A DNA stretch of 11,443 nt from a bacterium (GTDB lineage: Bacteria; Desulfobacterota; Binatia; UBA12015). Position numbers and translations under genes: made by a program. The DNA lies in the NCBI GenBank assembly GCA_029976905.1, contig JAPOLW010000073.1:1-11443 (forward strand), given 5' to 3'. Shown piece after piece: positions 1 through 6,370 of this stretch. The notes below the pieces were generated by a model. That model made no database searches. It was not told the origin of the DNA and saw nothing but the letters and a program-made list of their open reading frames with translations. Positions within the stretch are counted from its first letter, which is position 1, and every line of letters begins with the position of its first letter.

Positions 1-273
1 CTGTTCGCCGACCCACCGGTGCTCGACGTGCCGACCCTGCTCCTGTGGGGAGAAGAGGACGTCGCGCTGGGCAAGGAACTCACCTACGGCACCGGCGATC
101 TCGTGAGCGATCTGACACTGCGCTACCTCCCACGGGTGTCACACTGGGTCCAGCAGGAGGCTCCCGAGACCGTGAACGCGATGCTGGAGGCCTGGCTCAC
201 CGGCGCACCGGTTCCCGAGGCGCCGGACGGATCCCGGCGCCCCCCGGGCCCCCACGCCGACGCCCGTCGGTGA
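1..273 (+). CDS. Alpha/beta hydrolase, epoxide-hydrolase-like, C-terminal fragment
   Basis: The 5' part lies outside the window; 90 codons remain, read in frame from base 1 to TGA at 271-273. The visible segment is the end of an alpha/beta hydrolase fold. It has VPTLLLWGEED, a strand followed by the usual acid residue (Asp20 of the fragment), and then the catalytic-histidine segment SHWVQQEAPE (His48), followed by a helix ending EAWL. SHWVQQE with a following helix is typical of the epoxide hydrolase/haloalkane dehalogenase branch; this is family knowledge and the substrate cannot be read from it. The last 25 or so residues are Pro/Arg/Gly-rich and probably disordered. The next gene starts 25 bases downstream on the same strand, so co-transcription is likely. 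The nucleophile and start are not visible. Confidence 0.85.
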   Translation: MFADPPVLDVPTLLLWGEEDVALGKELTYGTGDLVSDLTLRYLPRVSHWVQQEAPETVNAMLEAWLTGAPVPEAPDGSRRPPGPHADARR

Positions 274-298
274 CTGCACCCGGTCGCGGATTTGCGCT

Positions 299-1279
299 AT
301 GGCCTGCGTCGTGCGGGCGATCGGTATCGGAGTCCTCGGCCTTCTTCTCGCGGCCATCGGGGTGGCGGCCGCGGTGCTGCTCTGGGCCCACCTGTGGTTG
401 CGCGGCGCCGCCTCCCCTCTTCCGGCGCCCGGCACCCTGGCGCGGGCCCTCTCGGCGGACGAGGATGGCCCGCAGACCCTGCGCTGGATCAACTCGGCAA
501 GCCAGGACATGCCGCGCGGGCTCGTCCTCGACGCTGGGCTCGACCCGACTCCGGAGGCGCCCTACCGCATGAGCCACCCCTCCTTCGTCCTCGAGTGGGC
601 GGACGGAAGGATCCTGCTGATCGACGTCGGCATGACCAACGACGAGGCCGTTCGCTTCGGAAGACCCGCAGAGCTGCTTCTCGGAGCCCGGCCCACCGAG
701 CCCCACACATCTACCGCGACCCGCCTCGCGGCACGACAGGACGACGTCGCCGGTGTCGTCTTCAGCCATCTGCACACCGACCACGTGGAGGGGATTGCCG
801 CCCTGTGCGCCGGCCGCGACGAGCCCTTGCCGGTCTTCGGCACGACAGGCCAATTCGAGGCGACGAACCATACCACGCGCCCCGGTCTCGAACTGCTTCA
901 AGCCGCCGGTTGCGTCGAATTGGTACCCCTCACGGGACGAGGGCCGCTCCTGCGTGTCCCGGGTTTTCCCGGGGTACGCGTTCTCGCCGTCGCCGGACAC
1001 ACGCCGGGCAGCCAGGTGGTCGCCGCCCGCGTGGGGGCCGGGAAGGAACGCTTCCTCTTCACCGGAGACGTCGCGAACGCGCGGGACGGAATCCGGCACG
1101 ACGTCCCCAAGCCATGGCTCTACAGCACCTTCATCGTGCCGGAGGATGGCGCCCGGCTTGCCGAGGTGCGCTCTCTCTTGCGCTCCCTCGAAACGGACGA
1201 GGGATTCACGCTGGTCGTCCCGCACGACGAACGGGCCATCGAAGACGCGGGCGTCTTGCGCTGGACGACGGCCCCCTGA
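299..1279 (+). CDS. Membrane-anchored metallo-beta-lactamase-fold hydrolase (lactonase-like)
   Basis: The protein has 326 residues. Residues about 4-32 form one long hydrophobic segment (GIGVLGLLLAAIGVAAAVLL) with an Arg before it, so it is probably an N-terminal anchor with the catalytic domain outside the cytoplasm. The metallo-beta-lactamase signature is complete: SHLHTDH with His157, His159, Asp161 and His162; His234 in AGHTPGS; Asp257 in FTGD; and His309 in VVPHD. Together these supply ligands for two metals. AHL lactonases, glyoxalase II and similar hydrolases share this arrangement. The HLHTDH spacing and overall length resemble the lactonase-like group, but lactone hydrolysis is only a guess. 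ATG 299 has a weak Shine-Dalgarno, but it places the anchor naturally. The gene probably shares a transcript with the hydrolase before it, and its stop touches the stop of the convergent dioxygenase gene. Confidence 0.88.
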   Translation: MACVVRAIGIGVLGLLLAAIGVAAAVLLWAHLWLRGAASPLPAPGTLARALSADEDGPQTLRWINSASQDMPRGLVLDAGLDPTPEAPYRMSHPSFVLEWADGRILLIDVGMTNDEAVRFGRPAELLLGARPTEPHTSTATRLAARQDDVAGVVFSHLHTDHVEGIAALCAGRDEPLPVFGTTGQFEATNHTTRPGLELLQAAGCVELVPLTGRGPLLRVPGFPGVRVLAVAGHTPGSQVVAARVGAGKERFLFTGDVANARDGIRHDVPKPWLYSTFIVPEDGARLAEVRSLLRSLETDEGFTLVVPHDERAIEDAGVLRWTTAP

Positions 1280-1282
1280 TCA
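1277..1282. other. Palindromic double stop TGATCA of two convergent genes
   Basis: TGA at 1277-1279 ends the metallo-hydrolase on the + strand. The next three bases, TCA, are the TGA stop of the PhyH gene on the - strand. The two genes therefore meet with no base between them, and the joint is a six-base palindrome. There is no room here for a conventional intergenic terminator, so each transcript must run into the 3' end of the other gene. Confidence 0.9.
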
Positions 1283-2086
1283 TCCCTCCCAGACCATGCG
1301 CAGGTCGGGAGCATCACCGAGAAGCCCAGACGGACTTTGCCGATCGATGTGACCGATCAGTCCGTTGTAGACGCCGTAGCCGACCAACTCGCGCAAGCGG
1401 GAGGAGAATCCGCGAGCGATCTCGCGCGGGATCCCGAGCTGCTGATTTTCCTGCTGACGCAGGAAGCTGGCGCAATAGTTCATCGCCACCCCGACCCGGC
1501 GCCGATCGGTCTGGTTCGCTCCCCCGCCGTGCCACAGGCTCCCGTTCCAGACCAGAACGCTTCCGCGCGACATCTCCGCGGCAATGCTCTCGACCGGCTG
1601 GCCATAGGCAGGCGCGGCGTCGAGTCGATGCGAGCCCGGCACCAACCGCGTCGCGCCGTTGTCGGCGGTGAAATCGGTGAGTGCCCACATCGTATTGCAG
1701 ACCACGGCCGGATGCGGCCGGGGGATCGGGATCAGCTGATCGTCGGCGTGCAGGGGTTGCGGCGTCTCCCCCGGCTCGATTGCGATCGAAGAGAGCGAGG
1801 AGACGAGACAGCCGCGATCGAGGACGCGCTCGACCAGGGGCAGGACGTGCTCGTGCACCGGAACCTGCTCCCAGAGCCTGCCGTGCGCGAGCAGATTATA
1901 GACGCGCCGGGTGCGGGTTCCCTCGAAATCGTTCCCGGCCGGCTCGATCCGGAGCTCGGCTTCGAGCCTCGTCAGATCCCCGAGGAGGTCCTCGATCAGG
2001 CCCTCGTCGAGGACGTCCTCGAGCACGGTGAACCCATCGCGGGCAATTTGCTCGGCATGGGCGTCGAAGTCGGGACGGGGGGCCAC
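1280..2086 (-). CDS. Phytanoyl-CoA dioxygenase (PhyH) family Fe(II)/2-oxoglutarate oxygenase
   Basis: The protein has 268 residues, the normal size for a single-domain PhyH protein. The Fe(II) facial triad is visible: PLHADDQ gives His113 and Asp115, and SLWHGGGANQT gives the distal His186. Arg196 or Arg197, about ten residues further on, is placed to bind 2-oxoglutarate. Between them lies the family hallmark TADNGATRLVPGSH (140-153). The N-terminus (ARDGFTVLEDVLD) is also typical. These enzymes couple 2-oxoglutarate decarboxylation to C-H hydroxylation in the cytoplasm and need O2. Substrates across the family range from acyl-CoA to small natural products, and none can be assigned here. The start is GTG, chosen because GAGAAGGG sits four bases upstream and no ATG lies nearby in frame. 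The gene stands alone, convergent with the metallo-hydrolase and divergent from the LLM gene. Confidence 0.92.
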   Translation of the reverse strand: MAPRPDFDAHAEQIARDGFTVLEDVLDEGLIEDLLGDLTRLEAELRIEPAGNDFEGTRTRRVYNLLAHGRLWEQVPVHEHVLPLVERVLDRGCLVSSLSSIAIEPGETPQPLHADDQLIPIPRPHPAVVCNTMWALTDFTADNGATRLVPGSHRLDAAPAYGQPVESIAAEMSRGSVLVWNGSLWHGGGANQTDRRRVGVAMNYCASFLRQQENQQLGIPREIARGFSSRLRELVGYGVYNGLIGHIDRQSPSGLLGDAPDLRMVWEG

Positions 2087-2090
2087 CGGA

Positions 2091-2098
2091 CCCTTCTC
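2091..2098 (-). promoter_or_regulatory. Ribosome binding site supporting the GTG start of the PhyH gene
   Basis: On the - strand GAGAAGGG stands four bases before GTG (2086-2084). It is the reason for choosing this GTG, as no in-frame ATG is available at the expected N-terminus. Confidence 0.6.
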
Positions 2099-2134
2099 GC
2101 GGGCGGGGCCCCGGGGGTCAAGTCCTGTGCGACA

Positions 2135-2163
2135 TTGTGACGAAGACCCCGGTCATGCATCAT
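2135..2163 (+). promoter_or_regulatory. Weak candidate sigma-70 promoter for the LLM-epimerase operon
   Basis: TTGTGA (2135-2140) and CATCAT (2158-2163) are separated by 17 bases, with four of six matches to each consensus hexamer. The predicted transcript start would lie just before the AGGAG ribosome binding site. The gap between the divergent PhyH and LLM genes is short, so a promoter must be near here, but this exact pair is a guess from pattern only. Confidence 0.25.
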
Positions 2164-2174
2164 GCCCGGACGGA

Positions 2175-2179
2175 AGGAG
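2175..2179 (+). promoter_or_regulatory. Ribosome binding site deciding the LLM gene start
   Basis: AGGAG lies five bases before ATG 2185. It favours this ATG over an in-frame GTG at 2137, whose 16 extra residues look unlike the family N-terminus. Confidence 0.7.
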
Positions 2180-2184
2180 TCTCC

Positions 2185-3189
2185 ATGACCGAAAAGCTCG
2201 GAATCGTCCCGTTCTGGAAGGGATACGACCGCAAGGTCGTGATTCGAACGGCCAAGCTCGCCGAAGACCTCGGCTACCACTCCATCTGGGTGCCGGAGGC
2301 CTGGTCCTACGAGCAATTCCAACTGCTCGCGGAAATCGCCGTACACACCAAGCACCTCAAGCTGGCCACGGGCATCGCCAACGTCTTCAGCCGCTCGCCG
2401 GGATTGCTTGCGATGAGCGCCGCGACGCTCGACGAGATCTCCGAGGGTCGCGTCATCCTCGGCCTGGGCACGAGCGGCAAGAACGTGGTCGAGAACTTCC
2501 ACGGGGTGCCCTACAAGAAGCCTCTCACCCGCTTGCGCGAAACGATCCAGATCATGCGCGCTCTGTGGCGGGGCGAGCGCCTTTCGCCGGAGCTGAGCTC
2601 ACAGGCCGAGTTACGTCATTTCAAGCTCGAGATGACACCCGCCCGACCGGACATTCCGATCTACGTCGCCTCCCTCCAACAGAAGGCGATCACCGAGATC
2701 GGACGCATCGCCGACGGTTGGGTGCCCACCTTCTGGCCCTACAAGCACTTCCGGGACGGTCTCCAATGGATCGTGGAGGGGGCGCGCGAGGCGGGACGCG
2801 ATCCGAAGGACATCGAGCTCGCGCCCTTCCTCGGCGTCGTCCCGGTCGAGGACCTCGACTTCGCGCGCTCGATGATGAAGCCGATGGTCTCCTTCTACAT
2901 CGGCGGGATGGGAACCTATTACCACGACATGTTCTGCCGCTTCGGCTTCAAGGAAAATGCCGACCTGGTGCGCGACCTCTACGCCAGCGGCGACCGAAAG
3001 AAGGCCGCGGCTGCCGTGGGTGACGACCTGGTCGACGCGATCGCGATCTGCGGCCGACCCGAGCGCTGCCGCGAAAAACTGATCGAGTGGCGTTCGCAGG
3101 GGATGGGCCTTGCCCTGGTGAATCTGCCCCCGGGCGCCCCCTACGAAATGCTCGAGGGCTCGCTCAAGGCCATCGCCCCGACGGGCTGA
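2185..3189 (+). CDS. LLM-class (luciferase-like) flavin- or F420-dependent oxidoreductase
   Basis: The protein has 334 residues, the usual length for this TIM-barrel family, and is predicted cytoplasmic with no signal peptide. The first strand is LGIVPFWKG. SEGRVILGLGTS (86-97) is the conserved loop that contacts the phosphate or deazaflavin in LLM proteins. It is followed by the helix LTRLRETIQIMRALWRGE (114-131) and then DIPIYVASLQQKAITEIGRIADGWVP (156-181), a second family hallmark. LLM enzymes use FMNH2 or coenzyme F420, and the sequence alone does not decide which. The active-site His-x3-Trp known from F420-dependent glucose-6-phosphate dehydrogenase is not apparent; the corresponding stretch reads SIWVPEAW (33-40). 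An aldose-epimerase gene begins 18 bases downstream with its own ribosome site, so the two form an operon, which hints at a sugar-like substrate. The start is ATG 2185, supported by AGGAG. Confidence 0.9.
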   Translation: MTEKLGIVPFWKGYDRKVVIRTAKLAEDLGYHSIWVPEAWSYEQFQLLAEIAVHTKHLKLATGIANVFSRSPGLLAMSAATLDEISEGRVILGLGTSGKNVVENFHGVPYKKPLTRLRETIQIMRALWRGERLSPELSSQAELRHFKLEMTPARPDIPIYVASLQQKAITEIGRIADGWVPTFWPYKHFRDGLQWIVEGAREAGRDPKDIELAPFLGVVPVEDLDFARSMMKPMVSFYIGGMGTYYHDMFCRFGFKENADLVRDLYASGDRKKAAAAVGDDLVDAIAICGRPERCREKLIEWRSQGMGLALVNLPPGAPYEMLEGSLKAIAPTG

Positions 3190-3207
3190 CTCCAGCGGGA
3201 GCCGACG

Positions 3208-4116
3208 ATGCCCGTCTGCACGCTCGAGAACGATCGCCTGCGCTGCGAGATCGACCCGGAGGCCGGGGCGAGCATCGTCGGACTCTCCCTTCGCCTCGAT
3301 GACGCCTGGGTCCCCGTTCTGCGGCCCACACCGGACGAGGCCGTGCGCACGGGCAATAGTTCGGAGATGGGCTCTTTTGTCCTTCTTCCCTACTCGAACC
3401 GCATTGGCGGAGCGCGTTTCTCTTTCGAGGGATGCGTCTGGGAGCTTCGGCCCAATACCCCCGAGGGACACACCATCCACGGCGATGTCCGCAAGCGCCC
3501 CTGGCAGATCGAAAATGCGGGGCCGACACGACTCGACCTCCGTTTCGCCTCACGCGACTTCGACGACATCAACTTCCCCTTCCCCTTCGACGCCCGACTC
3601 ACCTATCGGATCGACGGCAGTGATTTCCGGATCGAGTGCGCGCTGGAGAACGTTGGTTCCACCCGCATGCCGGCGGGTATGGGTCACCACCCATACTTCT
3701 GCCGGACGCTCCGCGATCCCACGGAGCAGGTCGAAGTCCAGGCGGCCTTCACGCGCGAATACTCCGGGCTCGTCCCCACGGTCCCCGCCGGCCCGATTGC
3801 GCCGCGGCACGACTTTTCCCGATCCCGCGCCCTCGGAGACACCGTCGTCGACTGTTGCTTCGGCGGCTGGGACGGCCGGGCCCGGATCACGTGGCCGGGC
3901 TCGGGGGTGCGGGCCGAGATCGATTGCGATGCACCCCTGTGCCACGTGATTCTCTTCACGCCGCCCGGGAAACCCTATTTCGCCCTCGAGCCCGTGAGCA
4001 ACGCAAACAACGGCTTCAACCTCTTCGCGCAGGGGGATGCCGCCTGTGGCGTCCGCGTACTCGATCCCGGCCAGACCCTGGCCGCCGACGTGCACATCCG
4101 GCTGGTCGTCGACTGA
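3208..4116 (+). CDS. Aldose 1-epimerase (GalM/mutarotase) family protein
   Basis: The protein has 302 residues in a beta-sandwich family of about 300-350. Substrate and catalytic landmarks are present: PYSNRI (Asn64-Arg65), HGDVRKRPW (His91, the general-acid region), MGHHPYF (His160/His161) and EPVSNANNGF with Glu261, in the position of the catalytic base. Typical members interconvert the alpha and beta anomers of aldoses in the cytoplasm. Divergent members act on other sugars or sugar phosphates, so the exact sugar is open. No signal peptide is visible. The start is ATG 3208 with GGGAG six bases upstream. It is the second gene after the LLM oxidoreductase and probably supplies or removes an anomer for a sugar reaction, which is inference from position only. 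It ends at a GC-rich hairpin shared with leuD. Confidence 0.9.
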   Translation: MPVCTLENDRLRCEIDPEAGASIVGLSLRLDDAWVPVLRPTPDEAVRTGNSSEMGSFVLLPYSNRIGGARFSFEGCVWELRPNTPEGHTIHGDVRKRPWQIENAGPTRLDLRFASRDFDDINFPFPFDARLTYRIDGSDFRIECALENVGSTRMPAGMGHHPYFCRTLRDPTEQVEVQAAFTREYSGLVPTVPAGPIAPRHDFSRSRALGDTVVDCCFGGWDGRARITWPGSGVRAEIDCDAPLCHVILFTPPGKPYFALEPVSNANNGFNLFAQGDAACGVRVLDPGQTLAADVHIRLVVD

Positions 4117-4136
4117 GGGGCGGTCCCCCCGCCCCT
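4116..4136. terminator. GC-rich hairpin between convergent genes, possible bidirectional terminator
   Basis: AGGGGCGG, a five-base loop TCCCC, then CCGCCCCT make a perfect eight-base-pair stem. It overlaps the last base of the epimerase stop and the first bases of the leuD stop. There is no T-tract on either side, so it is not a textbook intrinsic terminator. Its position between two convergent stops still suggests a transcription-ending or RNA-protecting role for both genes. A third copy of GGGGCGG at 4138-4144 can form an alternative pairing. Confidence 0.5.
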
Positions 4137-4144
4137 AGGGGCGG
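4129..4144. repeat. 16-bp perfect palindrome inside the start of the terminator region
   Basis: CCGCCCCTAGGGGCGG is a perfect palindrome centred on TA. Its left arm is also the right arm of the hairpin at 4116-4136, so GGGGCGG occurs at 4117-4123 and 4138-4144 around one CCGCCCC. The two foldings exclude each other. The right arm lies inside the last codons of leuD. Confidence 0.7.
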
Positions 4145-4761
4145 AAGCCGCGCACGTACGGCAGGGCGTCCGCGGTTGCGCGGACCTGCTCGAGCGCGTC
4201 GACCAGGATCCCGGTCGCGTCCCAGGTGCCGGCGCGCAGTCGATGGCGGGCTCCGTCGTGGGTCTTCACACCGTAGACATCGCCGCGGAAAGTCACCGTC
4301 ATCGTCTCCAGGTCGATCCCCAGATCATGCGCCGGATCTTCCTCGATCGCCGCCTGAAGACGGTGTACGTCGGCCTCGGTCGCCTGCACGCACGGGATGC
4401 CCATCGAGACGCAATTGTTGAAGAAGATGTCGGCGAAGGATTCCCCGACGAGCGCATGGATGCCCCACCGCCAGAGCGCCTGCGGGGCGTGTTCGCGGGA
4501 CGAGCCGCAGCCAAAGTTCTTGTTCACCACGGCGACACGCGGCCCCTTGGCGTCGTAGCGCGAATCGTTCATCGGATGCGCGAGTGCCTGGCCGTCCCGG
4601 TCGAAACGCAGATCCTGAAAGGCGTATTGGCCGAGTCCGTCGAAGGTGACCGCGGTCATGTACCGGGCCGGGATGATCTGGTCCGTGTCGATCTCGTTGC
4701 CCCGCAATGGAATCGGGCGTCCGACGACCGAATTGATCTCACGTCCCTGCTTCGAACTCAT
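4135..4761 (-). CDS. leuD: 3-isopropylmalate dehydratase small subunit LeuD
   Basis: The protein has 208 residues, the normal length for bacterial LeuD. With LeuC it forms the cytoplasmic enzyme that isomerises 2-isopropylmalate to 3-isopropylmalate in leucine synthesis. Hallmarks are DTDQIIPARY (25-34) and the substrate-loop motif FGCGSSREHAPQALWRWG (83-100), followed by FADIFFNNCVSMGIP (109-123). The start is ATG 4761, which overlaps the leuC stop in an ATGA arrangement, with GGAGAAGGGG seven bases upstream. The frame stays open further upstream but only as an overlap with leuC. The coupling points to one transcript and matched synthesis of the two subunits. No leuA or leuB is in the window. 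The stop lies within the shared hairpin. Confidence 0.97.
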   Translation of the reverse strand: MSSKQGREINSVVGRPIPLRGNEIDTDQIIPARYMTAVTFDGLGQYAFQDLRFDRDGQALAHPMNDSRYDAKGPRVAVVNKNFGCGSSREHAPQALWRWGIHALVGESFADIFFNNCVSMGIPCVQATEADVHRLQAAIEEDPAHDLGIDLETMTVTFRGDVYGVKTHDGARHRLRAGTWDATGILVDALEQVRATADALPYVRGFRP

Positions 4762-6182
4762 GCCGATTCCCCTTCTCCGAGAATGTCGCGTACGTCGCTT
4801 ACGGCCCCTTCGAGCGCCGCCGCGGCGACCATGGCCGGGCTCATCAGGAGCGTCCGTCCCGACGGGCTGCCCTGACGCCCCTTGAAATTGCGATTGCTCG
4901 AGGAGGCGCAGATCTCGCGACCCTGGAGTTTGTCCGGATTCATCGCCAGACACATCGAGCATCCGGGCAGGCGCCATTCGAAGCCGGCATCCCGGAACAC
5001 GTCCGGCAGACCCTCCGCTTCTGCCTGCCGGGCAACCTCGGCCGAGCCCGGCACCACGAGCGCCTTCACGTGTCCGGCGACCTTCCCACGCCGGGCCACA
5101 CGAGCGGCTTCGCGAAGGTCCGAGATCCGGCCGTTGGTGCATGAGCCGATGAAGGCGACGTCGATGCGGGTCCCCGCGATCCGGTCGCCGTCCTTCCACC
5201 CCATGTACGCGTACGCATCCTCGGCCACCGCCCGGTCATCTCCCTCGAAGGATCCGACGCCTGGAATCGGCGCGTCCACCCCCACGACCTGGCCGGGGTT
5301 GATCCCCCAGGTGACCGTCGGAGCGATTTCTTGCGCGGGGATGCCGACGACGTCCTCGTAGGCCGCGTCCGCATCCGAGGCGATGCCCCGCCACCACTGC
5401 GCGGCGCGATCGAAGTCCTCGCCTTTGGGGGAAAAACGACGGCCACGCAGATACTCGATCGTCGTCTCATCCGGGTTCACGTAACCACAGCGAGCGCCGC
5501 CTTCGATCGACATGTTGCACACGGTCATACGCTCTTCGATCGACATCTTCTCGAAGACCGCACCGGCGTACTCGTAGGCGTAACCCACACCCCCATCGAC
5601 GCCGAGCGCGCCAATGATATGCAGGATCACGTCCTTGGCATAGACGCCGGGGCCGAGAGCGCCATCGACCTCGATGCGTCGCACCCGGGGGCGGTGCATC
5701 GCCAGACACTGACTCGCCAGAACGTCGCGGACCTGACTCGTTCCGATGCCGAAGGCGACGCCGCCGAAAGCGCCGTGCGTGCTCGTATGGCTATCCCCAC
5801 AGGCGATCGTCATCCCGGGCTGGGTGAGACCGAGTTCAGGCCCGATGATATGCACGATGCCCTGGCTTCCTGAATCCGGGCCGAAGAATTCGACGCCGAA
5901 CTCGCGACAATTCTTCTCGATCTCGGTCATCATCACCTCGGCCTGCCCGTCGGCCAGGGGCCGTGCGTGCGAATCCGTCGGGATGATGTGGTCGACAGTC
6001 GCATAGGTCCGATGGGGAAAGGAAACCCCCAGCCCGGCCTCCCGCAGCATCGCGAAGGCCTGAGGACTGGTGACCTCATGGATCAGATGCAGACCGATGA
6101 AGAGTTGGGTCTGACCCGAATCGAGTTCGCGCACCGTGTGCAGATCCCAGACCTTGTCGAGAAGACTCTTGCCCATGCCCAT
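4758..6182 (-). CDS. leuC: 3-isopropylmalate dehydratase large subunit LeuC
   Basis: The protein has 474 residues, close to the usual length of about 466. This is the aconitase-superfamily subunit that carries the [4Fe-4S] cluster for isopropylmalate isomerisation. The cluster cysteines are Cys348 in FIGSCTNGR and Cys408 and Cys411 in LPGCSMCLAMNPD. Other signatures are HEVTSPQAF (35-43), CGDSHTSTHGAFG (128-140) and SSNRNFKGRQG (428-438). All expected active-site blocks are intact. Two ATGs are possible, 6182 and 6176 (MGMGKSLLDKVW). 6182 is chosen because GGGGAG at 6199-6194 lies 11 bases upstream of it and further from the second; the difference is only two residues. It is the first gene of the leuCD pair and is divergent from the alpha/beta hydrolase at 6371. 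I see no leucine-rich leader peptide upstream. Confidence 0.97.
   Translation of the reverse strand: MGMGKSLLDKVWDLHTVRELDSGQTQLFIGLHLIHEVTSPQAFAMLREAGLGVSFPHRTYATVDHIIPTDSHARPLADGQAEVMMTEIEKNCREFGVEFFGPDSGSQGIVHIIGPELGLTQPGMTIACGDSHTSTHGAFGGVAFGIGTSQVRDVLASQCLAMHRPRVRRIEVDGALGPGVYAKDVILHIIGALGVDGGVGYAYEYAGAVFEKMSIEERMTVCNMSIEGGARCGYVNPDETTIEYLRGRRFSPKGEDFDRAAQWWRGIASDADAAYEDVVGIPAQEIAPTVTWGINPGQVVGVDAPIPGVGSFEGDDRAVAEDAYAYMGWKDGDRIAGTRIDVAFIGSCTNGRISDLREAARVARRGKVAGHVKALVVPGSAEVARQAEAEGLPDVFRDAGFEWRLPGCSMCLAMNPDKLQGREICASSSNRNFKGRQGSPSGRTLLMSPAMVAAAALEGAVSDVRDILGEGESA
4769..4778 (-). promoter_or_regulatory. Strong ribosome binding site for leuD inside the end of leuC
   Basis: On the - strand GGAGAAGGGG lies seven bases before the leuD ATG, within the last codons of leuC. 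Together with the ATGA overlap it fixes the leuD start and suggests that leuD can be started both by re-initiation and independently. Confidence 0.75.
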
Positions 6183-6259
6183 TGGATAAGGATCTCCCCG
6201 AAGGCTTGCAAAACGCCTCCGAACCGGGCCGGCCGACGCCCTCCACCCGAACCCCGGCG

Positions 6260-6269
6260 CCCCCCCCCC
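6260..6269. repeat. Ten-base C homopolymer in the leuC/hydrolase divergent gap
   Basis: A run of ten C lies between the divergent starts of leuC (6182) and the hydrolase (6371). The whole gap of 188 bases holds no convincing gene. Its + strand translation is Pro/Arg/Thr-rich with no domain. It must contain the promoters of both flanking genes, but I cannot place them with confidence. Confidence 0.75.
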
Positions 6270-6370
6270 GACGGGAACCACGAACCCGATGCCAGCCTTC
6301 CCCGTCGGCGCCGGAACAGCGCGCGGCCACTGCTTTGCGGGCACAGGCTTCGACGACTACCGTCGACGTC

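Noticed and set aside
2101..2117. GGGGCCCCGGGGG overlapping palindromes in the PhyH/LLM gap
   Set aside because: Short GC palindromes are common at this base composition. There is no spacing or repeat elsewhere to suggest an operator.
1337..2140. A 267-codon + strand frame opposite the PhyH gene
   Set aside because: The - strand frame carries the complete iron-binding triad and the NGATRLVPGSH hallmark. The + frame has no recognisable feature.
2137..2184. GTG 2137 as the start of the LLM gene
   Set aside because: ATG 2185 has a close AGGAG and begins at the conserved first strand.
4762..5199. N-terminal extension of leuD into leuC by 146 codons
   Set aside because: The extension is a shadow of leuC. 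LeuD homology, the ribosome site and the ATGA overlap all fix the start at 4761.
6183..6344. Longer start for leuC
   Set aside because: The added residues are Pro/Gly/Arg-rich and unlike any LeuC. MGMGKSLLDKVW at 6182 is the family N-terminus.
6182..6370. TTG start extending the alpha/beta hydrolase by 63 residues
   Set aside because: The extension is low-complexity, would overlap the leuC start codon and would fill the only space for two divergent promoters.
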